A stretch of 64,000 nt of DNA from Chalara sp. BL73 (Eukaryota; Ascomycota; Leotiomycetes; Helotiales): assembly GCA_918026815.1 (NCBI GenBank), contig CAKJVC010000148.1:186001-250000 (forward strand), written 5' to 3'. Below the pieces are notes generated by a model. That model was given only the letters and a program-made list of their open reading frames with translations. It did no database searches and was not told the origin of the DNA. Each line of letters begins with the position of its first letter. Within the stretch, counting starts at the first letter, position 1. Of this stretch, positions 56,076 through 64,000 are shown in pieces. The translations under genes were made by a program, and so were the position numbers.

Positions 56076-56268
56076 TGTCACGAAGCCAATATGGGTGCAA
56101 AGGTAGCTATTCATAAGGTTCTATTCGACGATACTAAACTAGAGAGGAAAGGTATGTGGTTGAACGATCCCTCAACCTAATAAAGAATGGAGCACGTGAC
56201 GCTCGCCTATGGGAACCGAACACGTGACCCATAACCTCGTAACCTGCATCACGTGACCATTTATGACA
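56076..56268. mobile_element. Solo LTR with a 5-bp target duplication
   Basis: 193 bp beginning TGTCACG and ending ATGACA, flanked on both sides by AAAAT (56071-56075 and 56269-56273). It has normal base composition and three CACGTGA motifs. Surrounding DNA is heavily mutated, so the insertion is younger than the mutation of its host or escaped it. A small terminal-inverted-repeat element is the alternative, but TG...CA ends with a 5-bp duplication fit an LTR. Confidence 0.75.
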
Positions 56269-58559
56269 AAAATCGTTAATTTAAGTTTTAAATCAAAAAA
56301 TATTAAATTGCTAATTAAATTGCTTTGTTTGTATTATAAATTGTATTGTAATTTGTAATATATAATTAAAGTTAAAAAATTGTTAAAAAAAATTTAGTGT
56401 TTAAACTTGATCGTTTGTTAAATAATCGAAATTTTTTTAGTTAAATTTTTAATTTGTAATTTATTTCGCAAACTTACAAAAAAGCTTTAATAAACAAAAG
56501 TTTTATATATAAAAATTGCGGATTTTATAAAATAACTTTATAAAGTTAAAAATAAAATACTATTTAAAATTTAAATTATAGCTGATTTATTTTACTTAAT
56601 ATTTTAAAACGTTTTTAATTTTGCGCACTGTTTTAATATTGTTGATTTTTTAAAAAAAAAATTTAACAATTAACTTTATTTTAAGTTTAATTTTTTTTTA
56701 GTTAAATAACGAATTGTTTAAATTTTTAGTTAATATATTAAAAAAAAAAGCGTTATAAATTTTAAATTTAGTTAATAAAGCAAATTTGTAAACGTTGTTT
56801 ATTTATTCGGTAATTTTAAAAACCCTTATTTACTATTTAGTTAATTTTTAACTAAATTTATAATTTTTTAAGTTTTTTGTAAATAAGTAAATTTTATTCG
56901 TAATTTTTTAGTTAATAACTTTTTAGTATTTGTTTATCGACAAAAATATTCGTTTTTAAATTTTTAGTATATTCGTTTTAGTTAGTTTTTATAATTTTTT
57001 TATGCAATTAGCTAATTTTCGTGCATTTTTGTAATTAAACTTTTTTATTAAAGTATTAGTTTTTAACGTGTTTTAGTTTCAGTTCGTTTTAAAATTAATT
57101 TCGAATTTAAGCCGATATAAAACTATTTTAATAAAAAAATGCAAAAAAGTTATTTGTATTTTATTAATTATAAAAAATAGCTCGTTTTAATTGTTTTAAT
57201 AATAATTAATAAAAAATCGGAATTTTTAATTAATATATTTATTTATAATTTTTGTTTAGCTGATTGTTTGTTTGTAATAAACTGTTAAAAACTTAATTTT
57301 AATTGTAATAATTTTACAAAACTTATTTTAAAAAAAAATACGAATTAAATTTTTTTTTTAAAAATTATCGATTTCGAAGTATATTTAAATCGATATATTT
57401 ACTAAAAAAAAAAATTCGTTATATTATAAGCGTCGATTTTTTTGTAGCAAAAAATTGTTATTGTATTTTTTTTAACCGATTAATAAAAACCAGAATAATA
57501 TCGAAATTGTATTTATTTGTAAAAAACTTTTTAAAGTTTATATAAAAATGCTATATCGAATATATAAATACCGGTAAAAAGTATAATAAACTTTATTGCT
57601 TAGTTTAGTTAAAATAAACTGTTTTACAATTTTTACAATTTGTAACGTATTGTTTACAATTTGTATTTATATTAACTTAATAGTATTTTGTAACTAACAA
57701 CTAATAAGTTTTAATACTATTTAAATGTACGCTAAAAAGTTAACTATACGCTTTTTAAATAAAACGAATATATAAAAAAAATATTTTAAAACACGTACAG
57801 TTTTTTTTATGTAGTAATAATTTATTTTCGAAATAATAACTTTTAAATAATGTTTTTTATAAATTTAAAAAAAACTTACAATTAGTTTGTTGTAATTTAA
57901 TTATTAGCTTTAAAAAGTTTTAAATTTTAACGAAAAAACGTTTATTACAAAAATATATAATTCGGCTAATTCGGCATTAATTTAAAAATCTAAATAATAA
58001 AGTTTAAAAAGTATTTTAAAACAACTGTTTTTTTTGGTTTTTTTTATACTGTTACGTTTTGTTTTTTTCGGCTAAAAATATCGGTTTTAAAATTATTTTT
58101 GTTTAACGTATATATAATTTTGAAATTAAAAAAAACTTAAAACTTTATTTAGCGTATTTGTTTTACAGTAAATATTTTAATTATTATAAAGTATTTAACG
58201 ATTTGTAATTTAAGTAAATATTAATTTAGTTTTAAACCAACATAAACTTAAAACACTATTTACAAAACGCTTTTACAATAGTTTGTATTTAAAATTTCAA
58301 AAATTTCAAAATTTAAACAATTTGCAAAAAAAAAAAGTTTTTGTTTTTATTAATTACAGGTTTTTAGTTTTACTTTTTAGTTTTTTTAACAAAATTAAAA
58401 AATATTATGTTTTATAGCCTTTTATAGTAAATTAAACAAAATAGTATAATACAAATTAAGTTTTATTAATACAAAACTTAAATTTAAAACTTTTTATTTG
58501 TTGTTTTAATAAATAATTTTGTTATATTTTATATTTGTAACAAATAAATAATAAACAAT

Positions 58560-58915
58560 AAACATTTTTTAATTGTTAGTTTTTGAATATTAAGTCTTTT
58601 AATGTTTAGTTTTTTAATGTTTAGTTTTTTAATGTTCAGTTTTTTAATGTTTAGTTTTTTGATTTTTTAGTTTTTTTGATTTTTTGATTTTTTTGATTTT
58701 TCAGTTTTCAATTTTTAGTTTTTTAAATTTTAGTTATTTAGTTGTTCAATTTTTAGTTCTCAATTTTTGGTTTTTTAAATTTTGGTTTTTTGGTTTTTAA
58801 TTTTTAGTTTTTAATTTTTAGTTTTTAATTTTTAGTTTTTAATTTTTAGTTTTTAATTTTTAGTTTTTAATTTTTAGTTTTTAATTTTTAGTTTTTTGAT
58901 TTTTAACTTTCTAGT
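58560..58915 (+). repeat. T-rich minisatellite
   Basis: Tandem T-rich units. From about 58795 to 58900 the 14-bp unit TTTTTAATTTTTAG repeats about eight times almost perfectly. The left part has related units containing TTTTTTAATGTTTAG. Confidence 0.85.
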
Positions 58916-59452
58916 TTTGTATTAATAGTGTTTATTCCTATTATTTTATTGTTTTAACTTGTTATTATATAAGTTTTCTTTTCAAAAACTAAATATTAAA
59001 GAATTTATTATTATACAAAAAGCGTAATAGTTATTAAATATTTTTGTAGTATTAATAATAAATTTAAATCTTTTAAAATATAGCTTATTGCTAAATAAAT
59101 GTAAATAATAAAAACTTATAAATTATTTTAATTCGGTAAATTACATAAATTTATTATTAACATTTAAACTAATATTTTGAAGTTATATTATTATTATTAT
59201 TATTTTAATGTGTTTTAGCTTTTTGTACTTTTTTGTATATATAACGAATAAAACATAAATTTAATAATATTAAAGTTTTTATAATTTACTTTTTGAAATT
59301 ACTTTTTGAAATTAATGTTTAATATTACTTTTTAATGTTACTTTTTAATACTACTTTTGTTTTAAGTATTTTATTTAACAATTGTTTAATTAACTTGGAG
59401 TTTTAATATTAATTCTATATAAAACAACTAATACCGTAAAATTGTGTATATA

Positions 59453-59645
59453 CGGTTTTACTGTTGTAAAATCACGTATTATAAAGTTTATTACAGCTGT
59501 AAAATCAAGTACTATAAGTTTTACAGGCTGTAAAATCACGTGTTGTAAGCTTTCCAGGCTGTAGAATCGCGTATTGCAAGCTTTACAGGCTGTCAGATTG
59601 TGTTTGTAAGCTTTACAGGCTGTCGGATCACGTATTACGTAATCA
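59453..59645. repeat. Tandem repeat of six ~32-bp units
   Basis: The unit is close to GCTTTACAGGCTGT followed by a variable part and CACGTATTGTAA. Six diverged copies are visible. Right-hand copies are GC-richer, and left-hand copies have lost G and C. Confidence 0.75.
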
Positions 59646-59860
59646 AGACACGCTATTTTGTGAATCGCGACGTTCGCTACATAAATCAGCCACAACAAAA
59701 TCAAGAATAACTTTTTTTATAGAATACAAAATAAACTATGCGCTAGCTCAATAGAAAGCGCTTAATTAGCGTAATCAAAATCGTCAACATTTCAAAAAAT
59801 CGTATTAGTAGTTTAAAAGCTTTAGATCAAAACAACCGATTTTTCAAATGTCAATTTTTT

Positions 59861-60242
59861 TGTTGGGGTAAAACACGCTGTCAGGTGGTGCCCGCACGTG
59901 ATGGACAATTTTTCCGGAATTAGATTGAGCCAATCAAAAAGATTTGAATTTATTTTACCTTATATATAAAGAAGATATAGAGAAGATAGAGAGATATAAA
60001 GAACGAGCTTGCGGCCTTTTAGCCTATGCGCTACGTCACTACGCTCGAGTAGCTTATATACGGCTAAAAAAACTTAGCTCGCCCTGTGGGGCTTTATTAA
60101 ACTTTACAAACTTATAATACAATACTTTAATAAATCAGCAAGTGTTCTGCGAGTGTTTTGCGAGTGTTTTATAAGCGTTTTGCGAGTGTAAATAAATTAT
60201 TTGCGACTACTAAAATATCGCGTTAAAAGCGATTACGTAACA
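59861..60242 (+). repeat. Possible LTR or promoter segment
   Basis: Starts TGTTGGGGTAAAAC, contains a strong TATA-like TTATATATAAAG at about 59963-59974 and a GC-normal block (60004-60100), then short repeats of TTTTGCGAGTG (60133-60189). An end at ACGTAACA (60242) is possible. Flanks do not give a target duplication, so the boundaries are uncertain. Confidence 0.4.
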
Positions 60243-61054
60243 TAGTTTAATCGAAACAAACATAAATAATTTACTATATTTAAAACTTTAACTTTTTAAA
60301 CAAAAAACTAACAACGCGTACATATATTTCTTTTTTATATATATACAAGTTTATTACAGATTTGTAATAAGTTGTTATTATTATTTTTAGCTTTTTTTTT
60401 ATTTAAATTAATAGCACAATGCTTTATTATAGCGCAATACTAAACTTTTACTTTTATTTTTATATTTTTTATTTTTATTTTGCTACGGCTTGTTTGCAAA
60501 CTGTAAACTTACTTTTCAGCTTGTAATTCTATACTAATATTCAGTTTAGAATTATATTACTAGTAATTTCGCTTTTGTTTTTGTTTTCGTTTTTTCGAAA
60601 TTTACCTTTTTTTTTTCTTTTTTTTTTTCGCGTATATTTTCGAGCTTATTTTTTCGCGCTTTTTTTTATTTTAATTTTGCAGTGTTTTTTAAACTCGCAA
60701 AAGCAACTAGCAGCATTACGGTTTTACAAAGTTTAGTTATTGCGCGTTTTTCAGTACTGCAAAAAAGCTACTAATTTTTTAGTAGCTCGACAGTTCGACT
60801 TGTTAATTTCGAAACGTAGTTAAATACTTGTATAAGTATTATAACGGTTTTAGTTTGTGTTTAATGCGCTAAAAAAGCTAAACTATAAACAAAATGTATT
60901 GTAATTGCTAGGCTGTTTAATAGCTTTTATAGCAACTGTTATTATAATTCGAAAAATAAACGATGCTTTTTTTAGCTTAGTAAGTTTTAACGGTTTTTTT
61001 ACAATTATTAACAGCTTGTAACTAATAAATATTTAGCTTTCGCTGTTTTATTTG

Positions 61055-61120
61055 TTGCTTTATTTTTCGCTGCTTTATTTTTCGCTGCTTTATTTTTCGC
61101 TGCTTTATTTTTCGTCGCTT
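61055..61120 (+). repeat. 15-bp tandem repeat
   Basis: The unit GCTTTATTTTTCGCT repeats about four times with a diverged fifth copy. Confidence 0.85.
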
Positions 61121-63860
61121 TTTTTTAAACTTCGAAAAGTAAATATATATATTAGTTTAAATTATACGTACTTTAATTAACGTACAATAAACAAAAACAA
61201 GCAATTTGCGTTTCGCTTTTTTTTATATTTTTTTTTTAAAAAAGTAAATTTCGAAAACTATATAGCTATAGCTAAAACGTACTCGCTGCGCTAACAGTTT
61301 GTAATACAAAAAAATTTGCATTTCCGGTTAACTGTTTTAAATCGAACAAATTTAAAATAAATAAAAAACTAAATCTTATTAAAAGTTTTTTATAAAAGTG
61401 TATATATACAAATAAATTATTTTTTTAGTGCAATAATACTTTAAATTAATATGCAAAAGTAGTAAAAAATTAATTGTGTTTGCTTAATACTTAATTTAGT
61501 TATAACAAAAAACAACTAAAACTTTCGAGTATATAATATTAATAGTTTAACGAACTGTTAACAAGCTTAATTTTTTTGTTTTGTTATTTAAATTATTGTT
61601 TAATAATATATAAATACTCGCTACAAAAAAAGCTCGCGATACTATAATATAAAACTGTTTATATATAAAAACTTAACAACGAAAATTAACGTTTATTTTA
61701 ACTAATAATTGTTTTTGTGTTTTGTTAATAGTTATTACAAATAAACTACGTACTAAAAATTGTTTACGTGTAAATTTAAAGTTATTTTAATTTACGATTA
61801 GTTGCAATTGTAAAATAGTTTGCAGTTAGCTCGAAAACTGCTTATTAAAAAACAAAATTTTAAATTATAGTTTATTAGTTTAATTATAATTATATAAATG
61901 CTGTTGTAAAGTTTTTTTTTAATATTAAGTTTTATAATAATATAACAAAAGTATTAATTTTTAACTAAAAAGTAAATAGTAGCAAACTAAACAAATCGAT
62001 AGTTTGCAGAATTTTTAGCAGTACGCAAAGTTTTTTATTCGGTTTAAAATTTATTTTATTAACGAACGTATATACTTTTTTAGTATTTAGTAATAGTTTT
62101 AGTATTTTGTTATTGATTTTTGCTATAATTGTATTAAAAGTTGTAAAAATCGTACAATTGTTAAACGTTTTAACAAAGTTTACTGTAGTATAGCGAATAA
62201 TATTTAACAAATAAATAGTTTTAATTAAGTTTTCGAAATTTTTAAATTAATCGATATAATCGGAAATGTCGATTAGCTTATTTTTGTTTAAATTAACTGT
62301 TAAACTTTTTAGTTATTTTATAAAAACAAAACTGTTAGCATTTTAATAAACTCGCATATTATTTGTTAGTTGTAAAACTTGTAGTTTTTTTTAAATAAAA
62401 AAGCGCTGTAAACAAGCTGCTACTATATTTGTTTGAAATTTACGAATTACAATAAATAATATTTAAACAAAATTACTTTTTAAAATAACAAAAATTTTAC
62501 TAAAAAATACTTTTCGGATTTATTTTTTTGCAGTTTATACAATAAACAGTAAACTACAGCAAAGCAATACTTGTATTGTATAAAAACTTTGTTTTATATA
62601 ATTAGCTTAATATTGCGAAATATTCAACTTGCAATAAAACTAATTTTAATTTTGTTAATTAACAATTTATTAAGCTCGATTAATATTTTAAACCGTAAGT
62701 AAAAAATACGACTGTATAACAGCAATAAAGCAGCAATTTCAGTAAATGCTATATATAATACAAATATTTTTTGCATGCAATAATAGTAGTAAATAGTTTT
62801 ATACAAAAAATTTTTGTTATAACTATTTGCTTTTTGTATAAAAAAATAAACTGTAGCAAAATTAGTATTAATAGCGAATTTAATTGTATTAAAAATCTGC
62901 TTTTAATTAATATTTAAACAAAGTTGTAACTTTTAATAGTAAACTGTAAAAAGCAGCAATTTGTTTGTAAACTGTTTTCGATTATACAATTAATTTTAGT
63001 TATGTACAAAAAAAATTAGTTTATACTTTTTTATCGATTTATACAAATTAGCTAAACTTAATTTTAGCAAATACAAACTGTAATTGTAATAAAAATTCGC
63101 TAGATTTACTAAATAATAGCCGGTTTTTGTTAATATATATTTTAAGTTATCGGTAAAATTATTTCGATATCGTTTTTATATAGCTAACGACTTTTTAATA
63201 GCTTTTTTTCGAATGCTAGTAAAAAAAAGAATTTTTAAAGTTTGCGCAAAAAAAAAGGTTTTCGCTTTTTTAAAGTATTGCTACTATTTTTAATTATTGT
63301 TAGCTAGTTTACAAACAATATATACAGTTTTGTAAATATTATAACGGACTTTATTAACAATATACAAATTTTTAAAACTTTTTGTTTGTTTTACTATAGT
63401 TAACAACAGTTGTAAATAAAACTGTTTTTTAGTATTAAAACTGTAATAATATATTCGTTTAATAACTGTTTTTTTTTTACAAAATTGCTATTCGCGAAGT
63501 TTTTAATGTTAAACAAAGTAATAAAAAAACTTTTAATACAAAAAGTTAGTTTTAAAGTATTAAACGTTGTATTTAAAATAAACTATTAAAATAAAGCAAA
63601 CTGTAGCAAACTTTTTACGAAACTTTTTTACAGTTAAATTTTTTGAAAAATAAACAGTTTAATTTTTTTTTAAATAAATCGCAAATTGCTAAACTGCAAA
63701 CTTTTTTTAATAAATTAAATATTTTATTAAACGCTATACAGCTTTATTAAAACTAATATAGCAGTTTTAAATATACTGTTTAATTTAATTTTTTTAATAA
63801 TCGATTTTCGTTGTAGCTCGATTACTTTTTTTATATATATATTTGTAAATATACTTAATG

Positions 63861-64000
63861 TTGAGAATCTCTATTTTAGATGTTCAAAGAAGTGTCATGT
63901 ATATGTGATCAAGCACGTGACGTTCTATCACGTGGTTGGCTTGGCATGGAAAACTCTGTATATAGAACGCGTAGCATACAACCTCACAATACACACCTGT
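63861..64000 (+). other. Normal-composition DNA at the right edge, possible LTR start
   Basis: GC content recovers abruptly. A TGTCATG at 63893, two CACGTGA/CACGTGG motifs and a TATA-like TGTATATAGAACG (about 63958) resemble the clean LTRs in this island, so it may be another LTR running out of the window. Confidence 0.35.

Larger units (their letters stand above)
53762..63860. mobile_element. AT-rich, RIP-mutated transposon island
   Basis: About 10 kb of very AT-rich DNA without any intact gene. It opens at 53762 with TGTCACGAAC, the same terminal motif as the minus-strand LTR of the Ty3/gypsy element, so the left edge may be an LTR start. Near 53806-53890 CTAGGACAAGT occurs repeatedly. Small patches keep normal composition: 53762-53930, 53994-54232, about 54630-54715, 56076-56268 and 59861-60110. 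No protein domain could be read with confidence in the mutated parts. Confidence 0.7.

Noticed and set aside
58560..61120. CRISPR-like arrays among the tandem repeats
   Set aside because: Units are directly abutting and low-complexity without unique spacers, and the organism is a eukaryote.
61965..62806. Minus-strand open frames of 60-81 codons in the AT island
   Set aside because: Composition is dominated by Ile, Lys, Asn, Phe and Leu as expected from AT-rich DNA; no domain.

Overview
This window is nuclear DNA of a filamentous ascomycete. The evidence is short introns of about 45-80 nt with GTRNGY-type donors, CTRAY branch sites and YAG acceptors, dense single-copy housekeeping genes on both strands, and two AT-rich transposon islands carrying heavy C-to-T/G-to-A mutation of the RIP (repeat-induced point mutation) type. 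Protein flavour (VAC8, the Spt21/Ams2 factor, Fot1-type transposase) suggests Pezizomycotina, plausibly Leotiomycetes; this placement is by eye.

Layout. 1-31.8 kb is gene space: an Spt21/Ams2-like GATA-finger histone-gene regulator (reading frame broken five times); the divergent mitoribosomal pair mL38 and uL4m; an ATF/CREB-type bZIP factor with a 5.4 kb gene-free upstream region; the replication protein A small subunit RPA3; the divergent mitochondrial pair IF-3 and IMP1; the vacuolar armadillo protein VAC8; the AMPK gamma subunit SNF4; and a large RhoGAP protein. 31,867-40,317 is a 1.9 kb Fot1/pogo-type DNA transposon split by a 6.55 kb Ty3/gypsy LTR retrotransposon. Element ends, TA and TTATA target duplications and two 406 bp LTRs can all be read directly. 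40.7-53 kb returns to genes: exosome CSL4, dihydroxyacetone kinase, a membrane-anchored ubiquitin protease, the 60S shuttling factor ALB1, a triose-phosphate-translocator-family transporter with a 6-nt microexon, and a GT17 glycosyltransferase. 53.8-63.86 kb is a second AT-rich island of mutated transposon remains with a clean solo LTR, minisatellites and small unmutated patches. Normal-composition DNA resumes in the last 140 bp.

Exon-intron structures were built by hand, joining frames across canonical splice sites. Apart from the first two coding genes (six indels, all within 5.4 kb of the left edge, all in homopolymers), every multi-exon gene joins in frame.

The most interesting observation is the mutation signature of the transposon island. 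The two LTRs of one retrotransposon differ at roughly 47 sites, all transitions, and in about 45 of them the mutated cytosine is preceded by a pyrimidine (5'-YpC). Classical RIP is defined by the 3' base (CpA). This may mark a genome-defence mutator with a different sequence preference.
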